DNA from: DATEDA01 sp963820965
GTDB lineage: Bacteria; Pseudomonadota; Gammaproteobacteria; Burkholderiales; SG8-39
DNA: 64,000 nt
Direction of reading: 5' to 3'
Assembly: GCA_963820965.1 (NCBI GenBank)
Contig: CAWGCC010000011.1
Span: 62,001-126,000 of the forward strand
Shown here: positions 27,055-36,140 of the stretch, piece after piece
Numbering within the stretch: position 1 is the stretch's first letter
Layout of the letters: each line of letters opens with the position of its first letter
The notes under the pieces: model-generated
What the model saw: the letters and a program-made list of their open reading frames with translations, nothing else
Told to the model about the DNA's origin: nothing
The model's database searches: none
Made by a program: the position numbers and the translations under genes

Positions 27055-27149
27055 GATGAAACCGACGCCGAAGGCGGCGCTTTCGTGGCTTCGGGGAGCA
27101 CGAGGGGGCGACGCGAAGCGGCTTTGCCCCCTAATATCGTGAGAACTGA
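27053..27149 (+). repeat. ~97-bp intergenic repeat, copy A
   Basis: Begins at the stop codon of the MBOAT gene and ends just before the ATG of the SGNH-like gene. It shares with the 46.3-kb copies the blocks GAAGGC/GCC-type hairpin, CTTCGGGGAGCACGAGGGGG and AGCGGCTTTGCCCCCT. The end of the element (GTGAGA) may act as the ribosome site of the next gene. Confidence 0.75.
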
Positions 27150-27150
27150 C

Positions 27151-28356
27151 ATGCCCGACGCCGTCTACCGTCGCTATGTGCTCCGGCTGCTCGGTGCCAC
27201 GCTCGGGTTGATGCTGCTGATGGCCGCTTTCAATCGGGTGGTCGATCCGTTCTGGTACTTCCGCGATGTGGAGGTGACAGGCTTCAACGCGGTGAAGACC
27301 AGCTTCCGCCGCTTCGAGCGCAACGTGAAGCCGGCGATCCTGCTGCGCGAGCAGCCCGAAGCGGTGATCCTCGGCAGCTCATTCGCCGAGATCGGCCTCG
27401 ATCCGCTGCATCCGCGGCTGACGGATGGCGGGCGCGCGAGCAGCTTCAACTTTGCGCTCGCGGGCGCGCCGTGGCGGCTGAATTTCTGCGCGCTCGAGTT
27501 CGTGCTGTCGACCACCAAGGTGCAGCGGATCGTGCTCGGCATCCACGCCGGCGAACTTCCCGACTTCGACTGCACCGAGGAACTCGCCACGATGAAGGAG
27601 CTGCCATGGGCGGCGATGCTTCTGTCGGCGACAGCGCTCGGGGCGTCGATCCAGACCGTGAAGGCACAGAAGAAGGCGCAGCGAGCCACTCACACGCGGC
27701 ATGGCTTGTACTTCCACAACCGATTCGAGCCCGGTGCGGAGAGGCGCTTCCGCGAGCATTTTCTTGCCTTGCAACTGCCTGGTAACCCGGCGTGCCGGAA
27801 CGGCAACCTCGAGCAGTCCCTCGCGACGCCGGCGTGGTCTGTTCCACCAGGCCAGCCGATGGATCTGGGCGGCCTGGACCGCATCGTGAAGGCTATCTCC
27901 GGTCGCGACGTCGCGCTCAAGCTTGTGGTCTATCCGCAGCACGCCCTGCGCGTCGAGATCGACTATCTCTGCGAACGAGCCGAGGCGCGATGGCAGGCGT
28001 TATGGCAAATCGCGCAGCATCTCGAGATCCACCCTCCGGCGCCGCCGGCTTCGATCGAGGTCTGGGATTTCCAGGGCTACAGCCGGTATACCACCGAGCC
28101 GGTGGCGAGTGGCCGCATGGTTTATTGGCAGGACCCGGAGCACTTCAACTACGAGTTCGGGAACGTGATGCTCGATTGGATGTTCGGTGCGCTCCCGATC
28201 ACCGAGAGCGGGTTTGACGGTCTCGGCTACCGCGCGACCACGGAAACGCTGGCGGCGCGGCGGGCTTGGTTCGAGGAGCAGCGCGCAGCGTATCTGCGCG
28301 CCCATCCAGACGCCGTCAAGGCGTTCGGTGCGCTTCTGCCCCCGGGGCTCCGCTGA
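27151..28356 (+). CDS. SGNH-like periplasmic protein, MBOAT partner
   Basis: Protein of 401 residues with an N-terminal membrane anchor (about residues 10-28) and a periplasmic domain. VILGSSFAEIGLDP resembles SGNH block I with GSS in place of GDS, and DPEHFNYEFGNVMLDW near residue 345 resembles the Asp-x-x-His of block V. Such proteins (AlgJ/AlgX-like) act with MBOAT proteins to O-acetylate polysaccharides. The pairing with the MBOAT gene supports this; the acceptor is unknown. Closest named family not certain. Confidence 0.75.
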   Translation: MPDAVYRRYVLRLLGATLGLMLLMAAFNRVVDPFWYFRDVEVTGFNAVKTSFRRFERNVKPAILLREQPEAVILGSSFAEIGLDPLHPRLTDGGRASSFNFALAGAPWRLNFCALEFVLSTTKVQRIVLGIHAGELPDFDCTEELATMKELPWAAMLLSATALGASIQTVKAQKKAQRATHTRHGLYFHNRFEPGAERRFREHFLALQLPGNPACRNGNLEQSLATPAWSVPPGQPMDLGGLDRIVKAISGRDVALKLVVYPQHALRVEIDYLCERAEARWQALWQIAQHLEIHPPAPPASIEVWDFQGYSRYTTEPVASGRMVYWQDPEHFNYEFGNVMLDWMFGALPITESGFDGLGYRATTETLAARRAWFEEQRAAYLRAHPDAVKAFGALLPPGLR

Positions 28357-28802
28357 GGACTCCCGGTGAGCTACAGCTGGCTTATGCACGGGCGCTCCTC
28401 GCCGACGATCGACTTCCGCCTGCGCCGTGGGGCGCTCAACGTCGAAGCGTGATCGGCCCCGCCGGCGGCGGCGCCGGACGCGGCGGCGGATGTGGTCGGG
28501 CAGCGCGCGGGGAGCGTCGTAGTGGTCACTCGGCAGCCTACCGCGCGGGATCGAGTAGCGGGGCAGCCGGCCGCCGGGTATAGTCCGCGCCATGCCGCGC
28601 CCGTGATGCTCGCCGACACTCCCCGCGTCCGACCCTGGACGTTCTGGCGGGGCCGCGCGCGCCGATAGCTCAACATCCGCCCGGCCCGGCCTCGGTGCCG
28701 GGGGCTCCAAGCCAGCGGAGGCGTACTTTGGGGGTACAGACCCCGATTTCATTCCGTTCATAGGCTGGAATATCATTGTTTTTCGGCACCATAGGTTAGC
28801 CC
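28357..28802. other. 446-bp gap without a supported gene
   Basis: No convincing coding frame: open frames here are low-complexity Arg/Ala-rich shadows. A short hairpin GGGGT-ACAG-ACCCC lies at about 28734-28747 within TTTGGGGGTACAGACCCC, a motif often seen at the edges of dead mobile sequences in proteobacteria. The last 60 bases are AT-rich (ATATCATTGTTTTTCGG) and probably hold the promoter of the next acyl-CoA dehydrogenase. Confidence 0.5.
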
Positions 28803-29939
28803 ATGCTGCTCACGCCGGAACAGGAGCAGATCCGCGACACGGTGCGCGCTTTCGCCCGCGAGCAGCTCGCGCCGCGCGCCGCCGAATGGGATCGCGCGGC
28901 GACGTTCCCGCGCGAGGCGCTGAAGGCGATGAGCACGCTCGGGCTCTTCGGCGTCTGCGTGCCGGAGCGATGGGGCGGCGCCGGGCTCGACCACGTCTCG
29001 CTCGCGATCGCTCTCGAGGAGATCGCCGCGGGCGACGGGTCGTGCTCGACCATCATGGCCGTGCAGAATTCGGTCGTCTGCGGCCCGATCTTCAACTTCG
29101 GCCGCGACGCGCAGAAGAACTGGTGGCTCGCGCAGCTCGCGCGCGGTGAGCTGCTCGGCTGTTTCTGCCTGACCGAGACTCACGCCGGATCCGACGCGGC
29201 CGCGATCCGCACGCGGGCGGACCTGGTCGGCGACGAATGGGTCCTGAGCGGCGTCAAGCAGTTCATCACGACCGGCAAGAACGCGGACGTCGCGCTGGTG
29301 TTCGCGGTCACCGACCGGAGGGCCGGCAAGAAAGGGATCAGCGCGTTCATCGTCCCGACCGACACCAAGGGCTATGTCGTCAACCGCCTCGAGCACAAGC
29401 TCGGCCAGCGCGCTTCCGACACCGCGCAGATCGCGTTCGAAGCCTGCCGCATCCCGCGCGAGAACCTGCTCGGCGCCGAGGGCGAGGGCTACCGCATCGC
29501 GCTCTCGAACCTCGAGGGCGGGCGGATCGGGGTCGGGGCGCAGGCGGTGGGGATGGCGCGCGCCGCGTACGAAGCGGCGCTCGCCTATGCCAAGCAGCGC
29601 GAGGCGTTCGGAAAACCGATCATCGAGCACCAGGCAGTGAGCTTCCGCCTCGCCGACATGGCGACGAAGATCGCGGTCGCGCGCCAGATGGTCCTGCACG
29701 CGGCAGCCCTGCGGGATGCGAAGCAGCCCTGCCTCAAGGAGGCGTCGATGGCCAAGCTCTTCGCGAGCGAGATGGCCGAGGCCGTCTGCACCGATGCGAT
29801 CCAGATCCACGGCGGCTACGGGTACGTCGCCGACTTCCCGGTGGAGCGGATCTACCGCGACGTGCGCGTGTGCCAGATCTATGAAGGCGCGAGCGACATC
29901 CAGCGGCTGGTGATCGGGCGCGCGATCGCGAACGAATGA
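28803..29939 (+). CDS. Short-chain-type acyl-CoA dehydrogenase
   Basis: FAD enzyme of 378 residues oxidising acyl-CoA at the alpha-beta bond and feeding ETF. Signatures: CFCLTETHAGSDAAAIRT and AIQIHGGYGYVADFPVERIYRD; the catalytic Glu is in the butyryl/short-chain position in QIYEGASDIQRLVIGRAIA. Start ATG 28803. Its last 50 bases (from 29888) are duplicated 143 bp downstream around a G-rich repeat, which leaves a short extra copy of its 3' end outside the gene. Confidence 0.92.
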   Translation: MLLTPEQEQIRDTVRAFAREQLAPRAAEWDRAATFPREALKAMSTLGLFGVCVPERWGGAGLDHVSLAIALEEIAAGDGSCSTIMAVQNSVVCGPIFNFGRDAQKNWWLAQLARGELLGCFCLTETHAGSDAAAIRTRADLVGDEWVLSGVKQFITTGKNADVALVFAVTDRRAGKKGISAFIVPTDTKGYVVNRLEHKLGQRASDTAQIAFEACRIPRENLLGAEGEGYRIALSNLEGGRIGVGAQAVGMARAAYEAALAYAKQREAFGKPIIEHQAVSFRLADMATKIAVARQMVLHAAALRDAKQPCLKEASMAKLFASEMAEAVCTDAIQIHGGYGYVADFPVERIYRDVRVCQIYEGASDIQRLVIGRAIANE

Positions 29940-29941
29940 TG
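29888..29941 (+). repeat. 54-bp direct repeat, left copy (gene 3' end)
   Basis: Covers the last codons and TGA of the acyl-CoA dehydrogenase gene. It matches 30031-30084 at 52 of 54 positions in the same orientation. Confidence 0.85.
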
Positions 29942-29979
29942 TCGCGACGCGCCGACTCGGGGGATCAATAAGGGGGCCC

Positions 29980-30023
29980 GGGTGGGAAGGGAAGGGTCCC
30001 GCCCCTTGCCTCGGCCCCCTTGT
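29980..30023. repeat. G-run-rich intergenic repeat, copy 2 (G4 motif plus hairpin)
   Basis: Carries the same GGGTGGGAAGGGAAGGGTCCC as at 4172, followed by GCCCCTTGCCTCGGCCCCCTTGT. It lies between the two copies of the 54-bp direct repeat. Confidence 0.7.
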
Positions 30024-30030
30024 TCCTCTC

Positions 30031-30084
30031 CGCGAGCGACATCCAGCGGCTGATGATCGGGCGGGCGATCGCGAACGAATGATG
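30031..30084 (+). repeat. 54-bp direct repeat, right copy
   Basis: Second copy of the acyl-CoA dehydrogenase 3' end including its stop codon, 2 mismatches from the copy at 29888. It is non-coding here and sits 21 bases before the next ATG. Confidence 0.85.
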
Positions 30085-30105
30085 GCGGGCTCCAAGGAGG
30101 AGAAC

Positions 30106-30708
30106 ATGGCCGCACCAATCGACTTCTATTTCGACTTCTCGTCGCCCTACGGCTACATCGCGAGCCACAAGATCGACGCGCTCGCCGCGAAGCACGGCCG
30201 CGAGGCGATCTGGCGCCCGTTCCTGCTGGGCGTCGCGTTCAAGGCGACCGGCCAGCAGCCGCTGCCCTCGATCCCGATCAAGGGCGACTACGCGAAGCAC
30301 GACTTCCTCCGCAGCGCGCGGTTCCACGGGGTGCCCTACCGGCATCCCAGTACCTTCCCGATCGCCTCGGTCGCGCCGACACGCGCGTTCTACTGGCTGA
30401 ATGCGAAGGACCCGAAGCGCGCGAGGGATCTCGCCCGCGCGCTCTACGCCGCGTACTTCCTCGAGGGCGTCGACATCTCAAACGCCGACAACGCGATCGC
30501 CGTGGCGGCGACGACCGGCCTCGCCGCCGAGGAGGTGCGCGCCGGGATCAACGACCAGGCGGTGAAGGACCTCACGAAGGCCGCGGTCGACAAGGCGCTC
30601 GCGGTCGGGGCCTTCGGGTCCCCCTACGTCGTGATCGACGGCGAGCCGTTCTGGGGCGTCGACCGGTTCGACCAGATCGAGAAGTGGCTCGCGACGGGGG
30701 GATTCTGA
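30106..30708 (+). CDS. 2-hydroxychromene-2-carboxylate isomerase-like protein (DsbA/kappa-GST fold)
   Basis: Thioredoxin-fold protein of 200 residues with the N-terminal signature IDFYFDFSSPYGYIAS, in which the Ser after FDF binds glutathione in HCCA isomerases and kappa-class GSTs, and a C-terminal FGSPYVVIDGEPFWGVDRFD that is typical of the family. In naphthalene degraders it isomerises HCCA; outside aromatic clusters the substrate is often unknown. ATG 30106 follows an excellent AAGGAGGAG site. It overlaps the LOG gene by 25 bases. Confidence 0.88.
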   Translation: MAAPIDFYFDFSSPYGYIASHKIDALAAKHGREAIWRPFLLGVAFKATGQQPLPSIPIKGDYAKHDFLRSARFHGVPYRHPSTFPIASVAPTRAFYWLNAKDPKRARDLARALYAAYFLEGVDISNADNAIAVAATTGLAAEEVRAGINDQAVKDLTKAAVDKALAVGAFGSPYVVIDGEPFWGVDRFDQIEKWLATGGF

Positions 30709-31292
30709 ACTCCGTCTGCGTCTTCTGCGGCGCCAACGCCGGCAATCGCCCGTTCCTCGCCGATACCGCGCGCGCGATGGGTGAAGCGCTCGCGCAGCGC
30801 GGCATCGACCTCGTCTTCGGTGGCGGGCGCGTCGGCCTGATGGGCGCAGTGTCGGCGGCGGCGCGGCGGGCAAGCGGGCGCGTGATCGGCGTGATCCCGG
30901 CAGCGCTGCAGAGAAAGGAGCTCGCCTACGATGGCGCCGAGCTCACCGAGCTGATCGTCGTGCGCTCGATGCACGAGCGCAAGGCGCGCATGGCCGAGCT
31001 CGCCGACGGGTTCATCGCGCTCCCCGGCGGCTACGGCACGTTCGAGGAGATCTGCGAGATGATCACCTGGGCGCAGCTCGGCATCCACCGCAAACCGTGC
31101 GGCGTGGTGAACGTGGACGGCTACTTCGACGGCCTGCTCGCGCAGTTCGACCGCGCGGTGGCCGAGGGCCTGCTCAAGGCCCCGCATCGCGGGTTGGTCG
31201 TCGCCGCGCCGGATCCGGAATCGCTGCTCGACGTGATGGCGGCCTGGCAGCCGCCGCCGCTCGAGTTCAGGCTCGACTGGCAGAGCACGTAG
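30684..31292 (+). CDS. LOG family protein (TIGR00730; nucleoside monophosphate phosphoribohydrolase)
   Basis: Rossmann-like protein of 202 residues with the family motif PGGYGTFEEICEMITWAQLG and the N-terminal SVCVFCGANAGNRP. LOG enzymes hydrolyse the N-glycosidic bond of AMP-type nucleotides, including cytokinin riboside monophosphates; in bacteria without cytokinins they clear nucleotides. Start GTG 30684 lies inside the previous gene (25-base overlap); no in-frame ATG precedes the first strand. Confidence 0.9.
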   Translation: MARDGGILNSVCVFCGANAGNRPFLADTARAMGEALAQRGIDLVFGGGRVGLMGAVSAAARRASGRVIGVIPAALQRKELAYDGAELTELIVVRSMHERKARMAELADGFIALPGGYGTFEEICEMITWAQLGIHRKPCGVVNVDGYFDGLLAQFDRAVAEGLLKAPHRGLVVAAPDPESLLDVMAAWQPPPLEFRLDWQST

Positions 31293-31311
31293 CGCGCCGG
31301 CGCGCGCGGCC

Positions 31312-31339
31312 TTGACAGCCGTCGCTTCTGGCGTATCCT
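31312..31339 (+). promoter_or_regulatory. Sigma70-type promoter for the IclR regulator
   Basis: Consensus -35 TTGACA (31312-31317), 16-base spacer, -10 TATCCT (31334-31339). The ATG is 37 bases after the -10. The best-formed promoter seen in the window. Confidence 0.7.
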
Positions 31340-31376
31340 GATTGCTGAAACAGCTTCGTCGAGCTCATCTCATAAG

Positions 31377-32273
31377 ATGAAACGCCGGATCGCCGCCGCG
31401 GACGGTTCGCGTGCCGCGACGCATCTCTCGCTCGAGCGCGGCCTGCGTCTCGTGGAAACGGTGGCATTCAACGGCGGCACCATCAGCCTCGCCGAGGCCG
31501 CGCGGCGTACGGGGCTTCACCGCAGCACCGCGCACCACCTCCTGCAGACGCTCGTGAGCCTCGACTACCTGCGCCAGGATCCGAGCTCACGCGGCTACGA
31601 GCTCGCGGCGCGGCCGTTCCTCCTTACCGGTCGCACCTGGTCGCCCGAGCAGCTCGGCCGCGCCGGCGAGCCGTACCTCGCGGAGCTCGCGCGCCGCAGC
31701 GGCGAGGGTGCGAGCCTCGCAACCTATCGCGACGGAGTGGTGACCGTCGTCGCGAAGCGCGAGCACGACGGTCCAGTGCGCGTGGTGCAGGACATCGGCG
31801 CACAGCGTCCGATCCACTGCACGGCGGTTGCGAAGGCGATCCTGCCGTGGCTGCCGGAATCCGAGGTGGCGGGCCTGCTCTCGCGTACCCGCTTCGAGCG
31901 CCATACGCCGAAGACGATCACGGCGCGCGCCGAGTTCGAGGCCGAGCTCCGCCGGATCCGCACCGCCGGCTACGCGATCGACGACGAGGAGCACGCGGAG
32001 GGGATCCGCTGCATCGCGGTACCGGTGTTCGGCCACGCGGGCCAGGTGGTCGGGTCGATGTGCGCGGTCGGGCCGAAGAGCCACATGACGCATCAGAAGC
32101 TGCGCGATCTGCGCACCCCGATGTTCGAGCTTTCGCGCGCGCTGTCCGAGCAGCTCGGCTGGAGCGCGTCCGAGCGGGACGATCGTCGCGCCGGGTCCGG
32201 CGTACCGTCGACCCGCGGGGGCCGACGTCCGGAAGTCCGCCTGAAGCGGCTTCACCGCGAGGAGGAGTCATGA
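31377..32273 (+). CDS. IclR family transcriptional regulator
   Basis: DNA-binding regulator of 298 residues. The N-terminal winged helix (about residues 18-75) includes ISLAEAARRTGLHRSTAHHLLQTL; the C-terminal effector domain contains VRVVQDIGAQRPIHCTAVAKAI and ends with the DEEHAEGIRCIAVPVF segment typical of IclR. The effector is unknown. The TGA overlaps the ATG of a signal-peptide remnant (ATGA), so the regulator once stood in an operon with a periplasmic protein, now lost. A strong intrinsic terminator follows. Confidence 0.92.
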   Translation: MKRRIAAADGSRAATHLSLERGLRLVETVAFNGGTISLAEAARRTGLHRSTAHHLLQTLVSLDYLRQDPSSRGYELAARPFLLTGRTWSPEQLGRAGEPYLAELARRSGEGASLATYRDGVVTVVAKREHDGPVRVVQDIGAQRPIHCTAVAKAILPWLPESEVAGLLSRTRFERHTPKTITARAEFEAELRRIRTAGYAIDDEEHAEGIRCIAVPVFGHAGQVVGSMCAVGPKSHMTHQKLRDLRTPMFELSRALSEQLGWSASERDDRRAGSGVPSTRGGRRPEVRLKRLHREEES

Positions 32274-32395
32274 AGCGGCGTTTCGCGATTGCCGCGGCGC
32301 TCGCCGCCGCGCTTGGCCTGGCCGGCCCCGCGCCGGCCCAGGAGAAGGTCCGGCTCAACGTGGCGGTCTGGCGCGAGTACGGTTATCTCAAATAG
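32270..32395 (+). pseudogene. Truncated periplasmic solute-binding protein remnant
   Basis: Forty-one codons: a clean signal peptide (KRRFAIAAALAAALGLAGPAPAQ, here described only by its ends MKRR and APAQ) followed by EKVRLNVAVWREYGYLK and a TAG. The mature start resembles the first strand of ABC-type substrate-binding proteins. The rest is absent and a terminator follows within 25 bases, so the gene is a remnant of a deleted transport gene, or a very short secreted peptide. It overlaps the IclR stop in an ATGA junction and has a GAGGAGGAG ribosome site. Confidence 0.65.
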
Positions 32396-32416
32396 GACAG
32401 CAGGGAGGGGAGCTAC

Positions 32417-32444
32417 AGCGGCCGGCGACGGCCGCTCTTTTTTT
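32417..32444 (+). terminator. Intrinsic terminator after the IclR operon
   Basis: Perfect 7-bp stem AGCGGCC/GGCCGCT with a 6-base loop, followed by C and seven T residues. It reads rightward and ends the IclR transcript. Confidence 0.9.
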
Positions 32445-32483
32445 CCCGCGACGCCGGGGCAATCGTGGACTGGAGGAAAGACA

Positions 32484-32506
32484 GAGAGCGCCCGGAAGGC
32501 GCTCTC
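32484..32506 (-). terminator. Terminator of the LEA-like gene
   Basis: Perfect 9-bp stem (GAGAGCGCC/GGCGCTCTC) with a 5-base loop, 15 bases past the stop of the leftward gene; the minus strand continues TGTCTTTCC, a weak T-rich tail. Confidence 0.6.
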
Positions 32507-32520
32507 GTGCTGCAGGGGGG

Positions 32521-32832
32521 CTAGCCGCTCTTGGCAGCCGAATCGCTCGCCTGCTTTGCTGCGTCGGCAGCCGCCTCGGCCGCATCCTTCGTCGCGTCCC
32601 AGGCTCCACCGGTTATCTCGGCCGTCTTGTCCGCGGCATCCGATGCAGCCGCTGCGGCGCTGTCGCCAAGCTTGCTCGCGTTCTCGCCGGCCGACTTGGC
32701 CGCGTCCTTTGTCGCTTCCCAGGTCTTGTTGCCGACCTCCGCCGCCGCGTCAGCAGCCTTCTTCGCCGCCTCGCTTGCCGCATCGGCAGCGCTCGATGCC
32801 ATACCCTTCGCTTTGTCCCAAAGATCACTCAT
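32521..32832 (-). CDS. LEA-like Ala/Lys-rich amphipathic repeat protein
   Basis: Cytosolic protein of 103 residues made almost only of Ala, Lys, Asp, Glu, Ser and Gly in an 11-residue-like rhythm (AADAASEAAKKAADAAAEVG). The unit W-(E/D)-ATKDAA occurs twice (TWEATKDAA and AWDATKDAA), pointing to an internal duplication. It resembles late-embryogenesis-abundant and other stress-related amphipathic helices. Starts MSDLWDKAKG with an AGAGG site and ends before its own terminator. The opposite strand is also open but is hydrophobic low-complexity and lacks such a site. Confidence 0.7.
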   Translation of the reverse strand: MSDLWDKAKGMASSAADAASEAAKKAADAAAEVGNKTWEATKDAAKSAGENASKLGDSAAAAASDAADKTAEITGGAWDATKDAAEAAADAAKQASDSAAKSG

Positions 32833-33101
32833 CGGTGGTACCTCTCGAGTTGAAGCGTTCGAGAAGAGGCACGCCTGAAGGCGCGAACCGCCCGTCCGGC
32901 GCGCTCAGCCTTGTCCGGGGCCAGTCGTCATGGCCGCCGGGAGCGTCGATGGTACTCCGGTCGGGCTGCGGCTGGATCCTGGCCGAAGTTCGGCTAGACT
33001 CGCGCCCTCGGCATCGTCGTCCCCGGCACATGCTCCTGCCCGCGCAGCGTTCCGCGGTCGGCTTTCATCGACACGCTGTTCTGTCATAGAGCGGCAGCGA
33101 A

Positions 33102-34211
33102 GTGACCTCCGCGTTCGCGCGCCGCTTCGTCTTCCCCACGCTGCTGCTCGTCGGGTCGCTCGCGTTCTGCGTGATCGCGCTCGAGGCCGTGTTGCGCGTC
33201 GCGGGCTACCCGCACCAGCCGGCGCGTCTGCTCTGCTACGACCCGATCATCGGCAACGTGTACTGCGCCGGCGTCGAGGCCCATCCGGACAACATGTACG
33301 ACAGCGAGCTGATCGTCCGCGTCAACAGCGAGGCCATGATCGACCGCGAGTACCCGCGCGCGAAGGCACCGGGAACCGTGCGCGTCGCGCTGCTCGGCGA
33401 CTCGGTTACCGCCTCGATCTACGTGCCGCCCGCGGAGAAGTTCGAGGCGCTGTGGGAGGACGCGCTCGCCGCGCCGCTCGGACGCCCGGTAGAGGTCCTC
33501 AATTTCGCCATCGAAGGCGCCTGCACGTGGGACCAGCTGCAGCTCTTCCACCAGCGCGGCCGGCATTTCCGGCCCGACTACGTGGTGCTCGGGTTTTTCT
33601 GGGGCAATGACGTGTGGAACAACGAGTCGCTCCTCGGCAAGGGCCGGCCCGATCCGCTCGCCGACGAATACCCCGACCCGACACTCGTCTCCGACCTGCG
33701 AGTCGCGCACCGCCGGCTCTCGCGCTGGCTGTGGAACCACACCTATTCCTACCAGTTCGTGCGCTCGCTGCAGACCCGCGCCGACACCATCGCCGACTAC
33801 GCGGGCGCCGTCGACCGGGCGAAGCAGGCTGACGCCGCGCCAATCCCGCAGGCCGAGCCCGTGTACGACCCGGCGTTCGCATGGAGCTCGAGCGGCTGGG
33901 ACCTCACGCGCCGGCTCATCCTGAAGCTCAAGGCGGAGAGCGAGGCGGCGGGCGCGAGGCTGATCGTGTTCCACATCCCGATGCTCGACCAGCTCGGCCT
34001 GCCCAGGCCGCTGCCCTACCGCGAGCTACGCGCGTTTCTCGCGGCAAACGGGATCCCGAATGTGGACGCGTTCGACGCCTTGGCAGCGTTGCCGGGCCCC
34101 GACCGGGCGAAGCTCTACCTCAAGGACGGGGTGCATCTGTCGCTGAGCGGCCACGGGTTCTTCGCCACGGCTACGGTGCCTCAGCTGCTCGAGGTCCTGC
34201 GGGACCGCTGA
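33102..34211 (+). CDS. SGNH/GDSL-family hydrolase, membrane anchored
   Basis: Protein of 369 residues with one N-terminal membrane helix (about residues 10-30) and a periplasmic SGNH domain. The four blocks are visible: GDS in VALLGDSVTASIYV, a Gly block in LNFAIEGACTWDQ, GND in GFFWGNDVWNNE and the Asp/His pair in DGVHLSLSGHG near the C terminus. Likely an esterase or O-acetyl group transferase/hydrolase acting on an envelope glycan. GTG 33102 start. Stands alone between the LEA-like gene and the low-GC segment. Confidence 0.88.
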   Translation: MTSAFARRFVFPTLLLVGSLAFCVIALEAVLRVAGYPHQPARLLCYDPIIGNVYCAGVEAHPDNMYDSELIVRVNSEAMIDREYPRAKAPGTVRVALLGDSVTASIYVPPAEKFEALWEDALAAPLGRPVEVLNFAIEGACTWDQLQLFHQRGRHFRPDYVVLGFFWGNDVWNNESLLGKGRPDPLADEYPDPTLVSDLRVAHRRLSRWLWNHTYSYQFVRSLQTRADTIADYAGAVDRAKQADAAPIPQAEPVYDPAFAWSSSGWDLTRRLILKLKAESEAAGARLIVFHIPMLDQLGLPRPLPYRELRAFLAANGIPNVDAFDALAALPGPDRAKLYLKDGVHLSLSGHGFFATATVPQLLEVLRDR

Positions 34212-34294
34212 ACGCGCTCGCGTGACCGCCGCCGAGCTCCACCTCCGATCACAGTGAGATACCGTCGCTGTCGCTGTACCGGAGGAAGTGGGGC

Positions 34295-35779
<1,485 letters not shown>

Positions 35780-36140
35780 GGGGAATCAGTATGCGACGCT
35801 CACCTCTCACATCTACTGGAGGTGCCGTGGTCGCAGACGGCCGCACCCGGCCGCTCGTGTTCCGAACCGGAATCTCTCGTAGGTCTGCTGATCGCTGATG
35901 CCCCCTTGGGACCTCCTGGCGGAATACGAATGCGCCTTCGATCCCGGGTAATCCAAACGCTTCCGGAGAGGGCCTCGAATGAAGCCCTGGAGGAGCTTCG
36001 TGAGCTCGCTCACGACATGAAGGTCGCTCGTCGATCCCTTCGCCTCCTCCCGGTGTTGCAGATCGCTTACCTACCGCTAACCTGATCGGCCGTCGAATAC
36101 CTCGAAGTTGAGTTCGTTGCCGCTGCTGGGACGTCCCACG
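35780..36140. other. 361-bp gap without a supported gene
   Basis: Small open frames on both strands (for example 35822-36085 plus) show no family features or ribosome sites. Base composition is lower in GC than the flanks of the window. Nothing else is recognised. Confidence 0.5.

Noticed and set aside
28660..28725. Possible tRNA-like stretch (GCCGATAGCTCAAC)
   Set aside because: The D-arm-like sequence is not followed by an anticodon arm or T-arm that pairs; no cloverleaf could be drawn.
32531..32878. 115-codon plus-strand frame opposite the LEA-like gene
   Set aside because: Low-complexity Ser/Ala hydrophobic shadow; the minus-strand frame has a ribosome site, terminator and internal repeat.
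35822..36085. 87-codon frame in the gap after the serine hydrolase
   Set aside because: No ribosome site, family or convincing coding character; opposite strand is equally open.
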